From Paenibacillus koleovorans NBRC 103111 (lineage in GTDB: Bacteria > Bacillota > Bacilli > Paenibacillales > NBRC-103111), in contig NZ_BIMA01000002.1 in assembly GCF_004000845.1 (NCBI RefSeq), positions 1 through 64,000 of the forward strand: DNA of 64,000 nt, read 5' to 3'. A program made the position numbers and the translations under genes. How positions within the stretch are numbered: the first letter of the stretch is position 1; the number at the start of each line of letters is the position of its first letter. The notes below the pieces were generated by a model. That model was given only the letters and a program-made list of their open reading frames with translations. It did no database searches and had not been told where the DNA came from. Shown piece by piece: positions 10,101-17,700 of this stretch.

Positions 10101-13042
10101 TCCGTCGAGAATTCAACAGCAGAGAGCACACTTGGAACTGTATCGATCAACGTCACATTTTGCGCGTCCGCCGGACCCGCATTGCTCACCAGGATGGTGA
10201 AGGTCAGCAAGCCGCCGGCCGGCACAGGGCTAGGTGCCCCCACTTTGACGACGGAGACGTCGGCCGATGTGTCGAGAGGAATGATGGACGTAGACGTATT
10301 GTTCGACGGATCCGGGTCAGGTGTGGTCGAGATGGCAGTTGCTTGATTCGTGATGCTTCCGGTTGCGGAGACGCTTATGGTGCCTCGTAAAAGGATCGAA
10401 ACCGACTCGGCAACGTCCAAGGTGCCTAACCCAAGGAGGCCGAGCCATGGCGAGAAGCTTGTGCCGCCGTTCGTCGAATACTCCACCCCGGTCAGCGTGC
10501 TCGGCACAACATCCGTCAATGTTACATTGTCGGCAGTCGATGGCCCTGCATTGGACACTGTAATGGTGTATGTTAGCTCTTGGCCGACTTCGGCAGGATC
10601 GGGGCTTCCTGTTTTGACCACTGAGATATCCGCCGACTCTTCGACAGGCGTTACCGTTGTGGAGGTGTTGTTGTCCGGATCGGGATCCGGGGTCGAGGAG
10701 TTGACGATAGCCGTATTCGTAATTGAGCCTGTGACTGCTGCGCCTACTATCCCTCGAATCAAGATCGTTTGCGTGGCGCCGTCGGCCAGTGTCCCCAAGT
10801 TCAGAGATCCCGTCCACGGTTGAAACGTTACGCCTCCGTTTGTCGAATACTCCGCAGCATTCAACTCGCTAGGGACCGAATCGATCAACGTGACATTGCT
10901 TGCAGGAGACGGTCCTCCATTGAAGACGGTAAGGGAATAAGTCAGCGATTCTCCCGCTACTGCAGGCGATGGAATCGCGGTTTTGACGATCGCTACGTCT
11001 GCGGCTTCATTGATCGGAGCGATGGACGTCGAGGTATTATTCGATGGATCCGGATCTGCAGTCGAGCTGCTTACGGTTGCCGTGTTCGTGATCGTCTCTG
11101 TAGCGGACACACTGACTAATCCCCGGATGAGTATCGTTGCCGTCTCGCCTTGAAGAAATGTGCCCAGCTCCAAGCTTCCCGTCCAAGGTTGAAAAGTACC
11201 GCCACCATCCAAGCTATACGCCGGATTCAATACCTCTTGCGGGATGCTGTCCTCCAGCACGACTTCTTGAGCGGCGTCCGGCCCGTTGTTCACAACTACG
11301 ATCGTGTAGGTGAGCTGTTGTCCGACCATGACAGGAGTAGGTGCGTTCGTTTTCTCAACTTGCAAGTCAGCTATAGCATTCACTTGCAAAATATAGTCCT
11401 CGACCTCGCCGTCCGACGCCGCCCCCAGACTCCTCGTATCCACGGCGGTCGGGCTTGCATTCTGGTTGACCAGATTGTCGGTCGTCAGTCTAAGTCTTAC
11501 AAACGTTTGACCTGGCGTTAACATTACCCCGGCTGGTACTGTGAAATTCAGTGTAACCGTCTGCGTCCCTAACTGGGAAGCCACTACCCGAACAGGCGCC
11601 GCCTCGTTGCCTTGGAACACTCCGTTCTCATTGAAGTCGATCCATCCGTACAGGTTGGCCGGATCGCCGGTTTCGTTCGTGACCGACACATTCAAGGAGT
11701 ACGTCGCGGCACTGATGGACAAAATCGGCAGAGGCACAGCAAGACCGTCATCCTGAATCCCTTTTGTGAGATCATCGCCTGTTGCGGTCGGATTCTGGTA
11801 GGCGTCCTCCTCGGCCGTCACTTGAGTGCCCAGCATCAGCTCGCTGATCAATTGATGCCGGGGGCCGTTTTTGGCAAGCGTAGTGGAGTAGTTGTTCGGA
11901 CCATTGCCGATCGCGCTATCGGGAGCATCGCCGAAATCCACCTCGATGAAGGCATTCGGGCACATGGTGGCATCATTGAACGAGGTCGTGACCGTATTCG
12001 AGAACAACGAAGCGGTAGCCGTGTTGCCGGAGACGGTGTACCGGTAGATGTTGCCGCTGCTGTTGGATATGGCGTAAATGTTGTCGGATGCGTCGATAGC
12101 GATCGCGCCGAACGGTCCCGTATGCATGGGAGTCGTCGTCAAGTTGGTGATCGTCCCGGTTGTAGGTGCAATTCTCCTCATTGTGCCGGTCGGATTAATC
12201 CCGTATAAATAGGAATCGGCGCTCCGGAACACCCAGTCGCTGACATTCAAAGTATTGCTTAGTGGCACGCCAAAGTTGCTCGTCTGCTCCGAATAACCGG
12301 TTGCCGGATTCACGAGCTTCAGGAAGGTGGCTGAATTGGGTCGCACATCCACAACATAGAAGCGGCTGGCATCATTGACCGCCATATAGAAGAAGCCGTT
12401 CAAGTCAAATGTACCGACATTATACCCGGCAACAGGCAAACCCGGAGGCAACGGAAACAGGAATGTTAAATTCCCGTTCGGATCGACACGGACAATGCGG
12501 TTGTTTACCTGATCGTACCCATAAATATAGTTATCCAGTATATTATAAGCGATTGCATTGACCTCGACGGGCGGAGAGAGATTGCCTTGAGTAGATGTCG
12601 CTCCCGTGACAACATTGATGTTGTACCAGACGGTAGGCGCTCCAGCGAATTGAATCATTGTAGTGTTGCAGCTAAACGGGTTGTCCGTCGTGTCATGGCT
12701 AAAGTTTTGGTTCGAAATAGTAGCGTTGTTGTTGATCTGGGTTTGCGTTACCGTGACGGTTAGCTTCCGGGGACCATTCGACATCGTAAACCCTTCCGGC
12801 TGCGTGAAAACGGTCGGAGGACATGCTGCAGGACTAGCTACTGTCTCATAAATGGAATAGGTTCCCGCTACCGTGACGGAGAAGCTGTAGATACCGCTTG
12901 CATTCGTTTGAGTCGAGACGCAAGTTGCCCCTGCATGGCTGAATAGAACTACATATACATTGGCTATTCCCGGATCGCCGGGAGACAATTGACCGTCATG
13001 ATTGAGATCTTGAAACACCGTCCCTGTTATTGTGGCTGGCAT
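7118..13042 (-). CDS. Giant DUF11-repeat protein with basic Cys tail, probable spore-surface protein
   Basis: About 1974 aa. Order: SdrD_B-like domain at residues 3-70 (TGTVFQDLNHDGQLSPGDPG); a propeller-like region to about 360 (repeated YIYGY, IVRVDPNGN, IYAISNSSGNIYRY); a GEVED domain ending DGEVEDYILQV near 550; eleven DUF11 repeats of about 123 aa, each starting SADxSxVKxxxPxP; then a 65-residue tail with 7 Cys and many Lys/Arg (CKVIRKCKVVRKTKRTRTC). There is no signal peptide, transmembrane segment or LPxTG motif, unlike cell-wall DUF11 proteins. A sigma-K-like promoter lies upstream, so release from the mother cell onto the spore is the likely route (inference). Start uncertain: ATG 13042 has a distant ribosome site; the TTG at 13162 coincides with the predicted transcription start, so it is unlikely. 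Confidence 0.85.
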   Translation of the reverse strand: MPATITGTVFQDLNHDGQLSPGDPGIANVYVVLFSHAGATCVSTQTNASGIYSFSVTVAGTYSIYETVASPAACPPTVFTQPEGFTMSNGPRKLTVTVTQTQINNNATISNQNFSHDTTDNPFSCNTTMIQFAGAPTVWYNINVVTGATSTQGNLSPPVEVNAIAYNILDNYIYGYDQVNNRIVRVDPNGNLTFLFPLPPGLPVAGYNVGTFDLNGFFYMAVNDASRFYVVDVRPNSATFLKLVNPATGYSEQTSNFGVPLSNTLNVSDWVFRSADSYLYGINPTGTMRRIAPTTGTITNLTTTPMHTGPFGAIAIDASDNIYAISNSSGNIYRYTVSGNTATASLFSNTVTTSFNDATMCPNAFIEVDFGDAPDSAIGNGPNNYSTTLAKNGPRHQLISELMLGTQVTAEEDAYQNPTATGDDLTKGIQDDGLAVPLPILSISAATYSLNVSVTNETGDPANLYGWIDFNENGVFQGNEAAPVRVVASQLGTQTVTLNFTVPAGVMLTPGQTFVRLRLTTDNLVNQNASPTAVDTRSLGAASDGEVEDYILQVNAIADLQVEKTNAPTPVMVGQQLTYTIVVVNNGPDAAQEVVLEDSIPQEVLNPAYSLDGGGTFQPWTGSLELGTFLQGETATILIRGLVSVSATETITNTATVSSSTADPDPSNNTSTSIAPINEAADVAIVKTAIPSPAVAGESLTYSLTVFNGGPSPASNVTLIDSVPSELNAAEYSTNGGVTFQPWTGSLNLGTLADGATQTILIRGIVGAAVTGSITNTAIVNSSTPDPDPDNNTSTTVTPVEESADISVVKTGSPDPAEVGQELTYTITVSNAGPSTADNVTLTDVVPSTLTGVEYSTNGGTSFSPWLGLLGLGTLDVAESVSILLRGTISVSATGSITNQATAISTTPDPDPSNNTSTSIIPLDTSADVSVVKVGAPSPVPAGGLLTFTILVSNAGPADAQNVTLIDTVPSVLSAVEFSTDGGSTFAPWTGSLSLGTIAASNSETVLIRGTVNPSATGIITNTAVVTSTTPDPDPTNNTSTEITPINTSADLSVIKTASPSPVASGGMLTYSVVVANAGPDSALNVTLTDAVPNSLTGVEYSTNGGVTYSPWTGSLGLGTLLSGATQTVLIRGTVDAGASGVISNTATVASETPDPDPSNNSSTVLTPINTSADLSIVKISIPTPVTAGATLTYTIVVSNAGPDTAQNVTLTDAVPGELLNAEFSTDGGVTYSPWTGTLNLGTLADGVSEIVLIRGTVDSSATEEITNTATVGSSTPDPDPDNNTSTVETPIETTADLSIVKLASPDPANPGEQLTYSLVITNNGPSDALDVTVVDAVPSSLTNVQLSTDGGSTFNPWVNPYNAGTISSGDSITLLIRGTVSASAVGSIANTAVVQSSIPDPNLENNESSIETPLEKSADVSVVKLASPNPALLGQLLTYTIVVSNAGPTEAVDVTLTDLIPDQLIEAEYSTDDGDTYRPWTGSINLGTLANGATRLLLVRGVLNPSAVGPITNTASVSSSTPDPDPSNNTSTITTPVGDSADLSIVKTGSPNPTAPGGQVTYTIEVTNDGPDDAENVTITDPVPSQLIEVEFSTDGGVTFNPWTGTVNIGRLEDGESQTVLLRGTVSASATGSIINTAIVTSTTSDPDPNNNTSTTTTPVQVSADISVVKTSSPNPASPGQPLTYMVVVTNEGPNDAENIMLTDIVPSALTEVEYSTDGGVTFSPWTGMLSLGTLGAGASQIVLLRGSVIPSATGTLSNTATVVSTTPDPDPSNNTSTTTTPVQPSADLSIVKTGNPAHPLPGESLTYTIVVTNAGPSSAENVSITDPAPGQLTDVQFSTDGGVTFKPWTGSTSLGTVTVGSSLTIFIRGTVQPSASGDIVNTATVASTTSDPAGTNNRSTFIAHVVDCSRCGKPHFICKKKRKIVKRRGKIVCKTIASCKVIRKCKVVRKTKRTRTCRVVKKRRVVRKRRGI
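7320..11375 (-). repeat. Eleven tandem 369-bp repeats encoding DUF11 domains
   Basis: The coding region contains eleven consecutive units of about 369 bp, each translating to a DUF11 domain with the shared phrases STDGGxTFxPWTGSL, LIRGTV and TPDPDPSNNTST. Units differ enough in DNA that only short blocks (such as the GGATCCGGATC-type segment) are identical. Unit number is likely to vary between strains through recombination. Confidence 0.9.
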
Positions 13043-13125
13043 GCTGCAGTTAAACGCTCCCTTCTGGTGATGGCTTCGATCGAATGGAGATGGCTTTCCC
13101 TTGGCGCCGAAATAGCTCTCTTCAA
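13027..13125 (-). other. Possible short upstream reading frame before the giant gene
   Basis: On the minus strand the best ribosome site in this leader, GGAAGGGAGGG, sits immediately before a TTG at 13125 that opens a 32-codon frame. That frame is out of phase with the giant gene and stops 13 bp inside it, so its ribosomes could feed the ATG at 13042. It may instead be chance. Confidence 0.2.
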
Positions 13126-13170
13126 TTCCCTCCCTTCCTCGCAAAGCTGTATGATGACTCAAAGTCAGGC

Positions 13171-13198
13171 TATTGTATGATTGTTATTCGCCCTTGGT
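13171..13198 (-). promoter_or_regulatory. Sigma-K-like promoter of the giant gene
   Basis: On the minus strand ACC (13198-13196) is followed after 16 bp by CATACAATA (13179-13171). The known sigma-K consensus is AC, 16-17 bp, CATANNNTA, so both elements fit fully. Predicted transcription starts near 13163, giving a leader of about 120 nt before the ATG at 13042. This places the giant protein in the late mother-cell (coat) programme. Confidence 0.65.
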
Positions 13199-13343
13199 GA
13201 GGGTGGTTGTCTATGAAACTAGGTGCTTATCCCATCTGAGCTCAGAAATAGTCCTCTATTCCCGCCTATTGCGGCTTCCGGGTAATTTAGTTACAATTTA
13301 TACATCCCCGGCCAAGCTCGCCGCGAACGGAGGAGAACCGAAG

Positions 13344-13793
13344 GTGAAACCGGAATATTGCACGTCCTCCCAGCACCCGAAGTGGTTCGGTCTGGCCGTA
13401 CAAGCATTGATCCTGTTGTCCCAAGAAAAGATGAACACCACTTGCCCCAGCAACGAGCTCGCGGGGTATTTGCAATCCGAGCCCTCTCTTCTGCGTCGCA
13501 TTCTTGCCGTTCTGGCCAAGGAAGGGTTTATCGGCACACGCGAAGGCCGTGACGGCGGCTACCATTTGAAGAAACCGGCCGAGTCGATTCGGTTGGTTGA
13601 GATATATGATGCATTCCGGGCAGGCAGCAAGCTGTGTTTCGGCATTAATGAATCAGCAGGCACCCACCCCCTCGGGCAACGATTGAAGTCGACCCTCGAG
13701 GATATTACGGGCGAGATGGACGCCAGCATGCGTGAAGTGTTGAGCAAATACACGATCGCCGATCTAGTCCTGCAGGTCGAAACAAATGTATAA
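13344..13793 (+). CDS. Rrf2-family transcriptional regulator
   Basis: 149 aa from GTG 13344, preceded by GGAGGA at 13329. The winged helix covers residues 8-75: AVQALILLSQ, then TCPSNELAGYLQSEPSLLRRILAVL (recognition helix) and REGRDGGYHLKKP (wing), the classic Rrf2 pattern. Only one cysteine lies in the C-terminal region (KLCFGIN) besides those near the start, so a three-Cys iron-sulfur cluster like that of IscR or NsrR is not evident. It precedes a nitroreductase gene, and three dyad sites lie between them; it probably represses that gene, perhaps sensing a thiol-reactive or nitro compound (inference). Confidence 0.88.
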   Translation: MKPEYCTSSQHPKWFGLAVQALILLSQEKMNTTCPSNELAGYLQSEPSLLRRILAVLAKEGFIGTREGRDGGYHLKKPAESIRLVEIYDAFRAGSKLCFGINESAGTHPLGQRLKSTLEDITGEMDASMREVLSKYTIADLVLQVETNV

Positions 13794-13841
13794 TCTGAGC
13801 TTCAAAAGTTAACAGTTGACAGCCGTTTTTGATCGGATTAT

Positions 13842-13986
13842 ACTGTGCAATATACGTAACAGTTAACAGTCGCGGAGACGGCGTTTATTGTCCGATATAC
13901 TGTGGTTCTATTCGCACAGTAAGCGGAGGTCGGCGTTTACCTTTTCTTTTTTTGCGCCTTTAACTGTGCGATTCATTCAACAGTAA
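13842..13986 (+). promoter_or_regulatory. Three-copy dyad operator, ACTGT-N12-ACAGT
   Basis: Three 24-bp copies lie at 13842-13865, 13899-13922 and 13963-13986. Each reads ACTGTG, 11 variable bases, then ACAGT followed by TA or AA; the perfect dyad is ACTGT-N12-ACAGT. Centres are 57 and 64 bp apart, and the last ends 20 bp before the nitroreductase ATG. A half-related AGTTAACAGTTGACAG occurs at 13807. Location between an Rrf2 gene and a nitroreductase gene makes them the likely binding sites of the Rrf2 protein. Confidence 0.7.
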
Positions 13987-14006
13987 CCATTTTAAGGAGG
14001 ACTATC

Positions 14007-14669
14007 ATGTCTACTCTAATCCAAACCGAAACACAATCTCCCCTCTTCTCCGAGGTCATCCGTGGACGCCGCTCCGTGCGTCAATATGACAAGTCGGTTC
14101 GACTGTCCCGCGAGCAGATCAAGGAGCTGCTGAGTGAAGCGACGCTGGCGCCTTCCTCCTCCAATATCCAGCCGTGGCGTTTCCTTATCATCGACACCGA
14201 GGAGCTCAAGGAGCAATTGCAGCCGATCGCCTACAACCAAAGTCAGATCTCGGAAGCGGCGGCGGTGATCGTTGTACTCGGCGATACCGAAGGGTATTAT
14301 AAAGCGGATCAGATCTACGGCGAAGCGGCGGTGCGCGGCTATATGCCGGAGGAGACAGCCAAGACGTTTGCCGAACGGACAAAGAGCATTTACGGCTCCC
14401 TCCCGAAAGAAGCGCTGCACAAAATCATTTATACGGACGGAGGTCTCGTCTCCCAACAGCTTATGCTGGTAGCACGAGCTCACGGCTACGACACAGTCCC
14501 CATGGGCGGCTATGACGCGGCCAAGTTGCAAGCGGCTTTCGAGATTTCCGAGCGGTATATTCCAATTATGCTCATCGCCCTTGGCAAAGCAGCAAAGCCG
14601 GGCCATCCGACCACGCGTTTGCCGATCGACGATATTGCCTATTTCAATGAAATGCCGGCTGCCGAGTAA
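14007..14669 (+). CDS. Nitroreductase family protein
   Basis: 220 aa. The FMN-binding signature RGRRSVRQYD is at residue 20 and APSSSNIQPWRFLII at 47, both standard for NAD(P)H:FMN nitroreductases of the YodC/YdgI type; GLVSQQLMLVARAHGYDTVPMGGYD near 150 completes the fold. Such enzymes reduce nitro groups or quinones as cytoplasmic homodimers. Ribosome site AAGGAGG at 13994. It follows three copies of a dyad operator and an Rrf2 regulator gene, suggesting inducible expression. Confidence 0.92.
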   Translation: MSTLIQTETQSPLFSEVIRGRRSVRQYDKSVRLSREQIKELLSEATLAPSSSNIQPWRFLIIDTEELKEQLQPIAYNQSQISEAAAVIVVLGDTEGYYKADQIYGEAAVRGYMPEETAKTFAERTKSIYGSLPKEALHKIIYTDGGLVSQQLMLVARAHGYDTVPMGGYDAAKLQAAFEISERYIPIMLIALGKAAKPGHPTTRLPIDDIAYFNEMPAAE

Positions 14670-14677
14670 AAATAATT

Positions 14678-14718
14678 AGACCTCCGGATCGAAACTCGAC
14701 AGTCGATGACGGAGGTCT
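14678..14718 (+). terminator. Probable terminator after the nitroreductase gene
   Basis: AGACCTCCG (14678-14686) pairs with CGGAGGTCT (14710-14718), with an inner ATCGA/TCGAT pairing. It directly follows the stop codon. The T-run after it is weak (TTGCTACATT), so termination may be partial. Confidence 0.5.
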
Positions 14719-14817
14719 TGCTACATTCTCTCCTTCCTTCCACATAATTCATGAGCCGACAACCCATATTAGGTAAAGGTATCGGCACATCATGTTATTG
14801 GGCAAAGGGGGAGCCAC

Positions 14818-15588
14818 TTGCGAACGAAATTGGTTTGGGTACTGCTTTTTTCACTGACCGGCTGTATGCTATTGACCGCATTTTCCAGTCCGCAGAAGCA
14901 CGATCGACGTTATTACGAAAGCCGCGGCGAAGTCGTATGGGACGTTCCGATGTCGGAGAAATTAATCGCCTTCACGTTCGATGACGGCCCGAATCCGGAA
15001 ACTACGCCGCAGGTATTGGAATTGCTGAAGCAGTATGAGGCGAAGGCTACTTTTTTCGTCATCGGCTATCGCATCGACAAGTATCCGGATATCGTGAGGC
15101 GCGAAATCGCCGAAGGCCACGAAGTCGCGAACCATACGGACAACCACATCTACTTTACCCGCAACGTTTCCGAGAAAACGATCGCACAGGAAATCGGGAA
15201 CGTCCAGCAAAAGCTCAAACAGGTAACAGGGCAAGCTTGTCCTTGGTTTCGTCCGCCGGGCGGCTTTTATAACGACAAGGTCATCCGGATCGCCAAACAG
15301 TACGGCTATAAGGTCATTCTCTGGTCGTGGCACCAGGATTCGAAGGATTGGAAATCTCCGGGTGTCAACCATATCGCGAACAAAGTGTTGAAAAACGCGC
15401 GCAATGGCGACATCGTCCTGCTGCATGATCATGTGGAAGGCTCGAGCCAGACGGTTGAAGCTCTGAAAATCATTCTGCCTGAGTTGATAGAGCGGGGCTT
15501 CCGCATCGTGACGGTGTCGGAACTGATGGCGCATAAGGTCGGTCAGACCGGACATAATCCGAATTCTTTTTTGTACCAGGAGAAGTAA
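14818..15588 (+). CDS. Polysaccharide deacetylase (NodB domain), secreted or lipoprotein
   Basis: 256 aa from a TTG start with AAAGGGGGAG before it. N-terminal hydrophobic segment (residues 5-22) includes LTGC, a possible lipobox. The catalytic domain has all five NodB motifs: TFDDGPNP (motif 1, metal and base Asp), HEVANHTDNH (motif 2, His-Thr-x-x-x-His), RPPGG (3), WSWHQDSKDW (4) and VLLHDH (5). Such enzymes remove acetyl groups from peptidoglycan, chitin oligomers or other amino sugars outside the membrane. The substrate cannot be settled here; PdaB-like or PgdA-like roles are the main options. Confidence 0.9.
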   Translation: MRTKLVWVLLFSLTGCMLLTAFSSPQKHDRRYYESRGEVVWDVPMSEKLIAFTFDDGPNPETTPQVLELLKQYEAKATFFVIGYRIDKYPDIVRREIAEGHEVANHTDNHIYFTRNVSEKTIAQEIGNVQQKLKQVTGQACPWFRPPGGFYNDKVIRIAKQYGYKVILWSWHQDSKDWKSPGVNHIANKVLKNARNGDIVLLHDHVEGSSQTVEALKIILPELIERGFRIVTVSELMAHKVGQTGHNPNSFLYQEK

Positions 15589-15676
15589 AAGTACATAATC
15601 ATCGGCATACGCAGCCAGCTTCAGGTGTACATTTAGCAATGACTACATCTTGACGATCGATCGGGGAGGGCGTTTC

Positions 15677-16276
15677 ATGGGAGCGAAGCGTTTATCCAGG
15701 TTTAACGATGGGCTGGAATGGGGCATGTTCGGGCTGGCGGCCCTTTGTTTGGTCTACTACTCCTTTGAGCAGGAATGGGCCAAAATATTGGAGGCTGTCT
15801 TGATCTTGGCTGTGCTGCTCGGGATTCGACTTGTTGTTAAAGTGACGAAAGCCGTTCTGTTCCCGTTGCTGCGCCTCTCCATCCTGCTGTTCATTACGCT
15901 GACGATGTTTATCGCCAACATGTTCGGCATGTACGGGGTTATCCCGCATTTGGACGACGTCGAGCATCTGGCTTCGGGCATCATCCTTGGATTCGTCGGG
16001 CTTCTGGTGTTCCGGCAGGTGTCCAAAGAGGCGTCGCCCTTGAATGGTCGTTTCGGGCTATTGCCGGTCTGGTTCTCCTGGTTTTTCGCCATTGCCATGG
16101 CGGGTTTCTGGGAAATATACGAATTTACGACGGACGCTCTGCTCGGGATGAACTCCCAAGGCGGCGGTCTGGACGATACGATGATCGATATGATTTGCGG
16201 ATCGATCGGGGCCTCTATTGCTGCGGTTTACTTGAGAACACAAGCGAAACGCGACAAGCTGCCGCCTCGCTCCTGA
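15677..16276 (+). CDS. DUF2238-like (YjdF-type) integral membrane protein
   Basis: 199 aa from ATG 15677, chosen for its ribosome site GGGGAGGG over an upstream TTG. Five to six hydrophobic segments. Polar motifs lie in or near the membrane: HLDDVEHLASG, WEIYEFTTD and DDTMIDMICGSIGA; this Asp-His and Trp-Glu arrangement is characteristic of DUF2238 proteins. Function unknown; the conserved acidic and His residues hint at a metal site or enzymatic role. It stands alone between the deacetylase and the oxalate-decarboxylase-like gene. Confidence 0.7.
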   Translation: MGAKRLSRFNDGLEWGMFGLAALCLVYYSFEQEWAKILEAVLILAVLLGIRLVVKVTKAVLFPLLRLSILLFITLTMFIANMFGMYGVIPHLDDVEHLASGIILGFVGLLVFRQVSKEASPLNGRFGLLPVWFSWFFAIAMAGFWEIYEFTTDALLGMNSQGGGLDDTMIDMICGSIGASIAAVYLRTQAKRDKLPPRS

Positions 16277-16400
16277 CCCGTGGATTCAGGCTATAACATC
16301 GCTTATCTGCTACAACGGGGATATGGCTCCCTCCCGTATATCCGCTTCCCTTCCCTCATATGCTGAAACGACACATTAGGCGTAGGAGGCGAAGCTTGGC

Positions 16401-17606
16401 ATGGATAAAGATTTGCAAGCGGCGAACGCCGCCCAAGGGATCCCGCAGCCAATCCGGAAAAGCGACGGCATGGGAGCGACAGACTTAGGACCGAGGGATG
16501 TGATGCGGGACATTGAAAATCCCGATATGCTCGTCCCCCCGGTTACGGACAACGGGCTCGTACCGAATTTGAGATTTTCTTACTCCGACACGCACATGAC
16601 GCTGAGCCACGGAGGCTGGTCGCGAGAGATCACCGTCCGGGAGCTGCCGATTGCGACAACTTTGGCCGGTGTGAACATGCGGCTGACGCCAGGCGGCGTG
16701 CGAGAACTGCACTGGCATCAACAAGCCGAATGGGCGTTCATGATCTACGGGCATGCGCGCATCTCGGCGGTCGATCAAGACGGACGCAACTTCATCGCCG
16801 ACTTGGGACAAGGCGATCTATGGTACTTTCCTCCCGGCATCCCGCATTCGATTCAAGGGCTGGAGGACGGCTGCGAGTTTCTGCTTGTATTCGATGACGG
16901 CAGCTTCTCCGACCTGAACACGCTCTCGATCTCGGATTGGTTCGCGCACACGCCCAAGGAAGTGCTATCCGCCAATTTCGGCGTACCGGTCGATGCGTTC
17001 GCCGATGTCCCGCACAAGCAGCGCTACATTTTCCAAGACGAGCTCCCAGGCTCCCTCGCCTCTCAAACCGTCCCCGATCCGAACGGTACCGTTCCGCTCA
17101 GCATGACGCATCGACTGCTCGCGCAGACGCCGATCAAGACGCCGGGCGGTTCGGTGCGCATCGTGGACTCCCTCAACTTCCCGATCTCCGTCCGCATCGC
17201 CGCCGCCCTGGTCGAAGTTGAACCGGGCGCCATGCGGGAGCTGCACTGGCATCCGAATAACGACGAATGGCAATACTATTTGACCGGCCAAGGCCGCATG
17301 ACCGTGTTCACAGGCAATGGAAACGCACGCACATTCGATGTCCGGGCAGGCGATGTCGGCTATGTGCCGTTCGCAACCGGCCACTACGTGCAGAACACCG
17401 GCACCGAGACGCTATGGTTCCTCGAGATGTTCCAGAGCGACCGATTCGCAGACGTGTCGCTCAACCAGTGGATGGCCCTTTCGCCGCAGCAGCTGGTCAA
17501 GGACAACATCCATGCAACCGATCAATTGATGGACGCCCTCCGGAAAGAAAAATGGCCCGTTGTCCGTTATCCGGGCATTCCTCCTGTAATCGAAGACACC
17601 GACTAA
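16401..17606 (+). CDS. oxdD: Oxalate decarboxylase family bicupin with altered lid
   Basis: 401 aa, close to B. subtilis OxdC (385) and OxdD (392). Two cupin domains, each with a complete manganese site: [13 protein letters not shown] near residue 100 with PHSIQG later, and [15 protein letters not shown] near 276 with TGHYVQN later. OxdC converts oxalate to formate and CO2. Its mobile lid SENST with catalytic Glu162 here reads SDLNT in [13 protein letters not shown], so Glu is replaced by Asp and the loop differs. Activity may be changed. Ribosome site TAGGAGG at 16383. The spore-associated OxdD is one family precedent; the gene symbol is by similarity only. Confidence 0.88.
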   Translation: MDKDLQAANAAQGIPQPIRKSDGMGATDLGPRDVMRDIENPDMLVPPVTDNGLVPNLRFSYSDTHMTLSHGGWSREITVRELPIATTLAGVNMRLTPGGVRELHWHQQAEWAFMIYGHARISAVDQDGRNFIADLGQGDLWYFPPGIPHSIQGLEDGCEFLLVFDDGSFSDLNTLSISDWFAHTPKEVLSANFGVPVDAFADVPHKQRYIFQDELPGSLASQTVPDPNGTVPLSMTHRLLAQTPIKTPGGSVRIVDSLNFPISVRIAAALVEVEPGAMRELHWHPNNDEWQYYLTGQGRMTVFTGNGNARTFDVRAGDVGYVPFATGHYVQNTGTETLWFLEMFQSDRFADVSLNQWMALSPQQLVKDNIHATDQLMDALRKEKWPVVRYPGIPPVIEDTD

Positions 17607-17700
17607 CCCCGTTTCCATTTTTTGTGTCCGATTTTGTTTATTTTTACCGGGAATAGCAAACGATAAGTCTATCCTGTCTTAAGCATCGAGGTGACTTATC

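Noticed and set aside
7320-11375. Regularly spaced repeats resembling a repeat array
   Set aside because: The period is about 369 bp, coding, and each unit translates to a DUF11 domain; no 20-40 bp repeats with spacers as in CRISPR.
17607-17700. Sigma-G promoter before the germination operon
   Set aside because: GAATA is present, but no -10 close to CATWHTA at 18 bp; evidence too weak.
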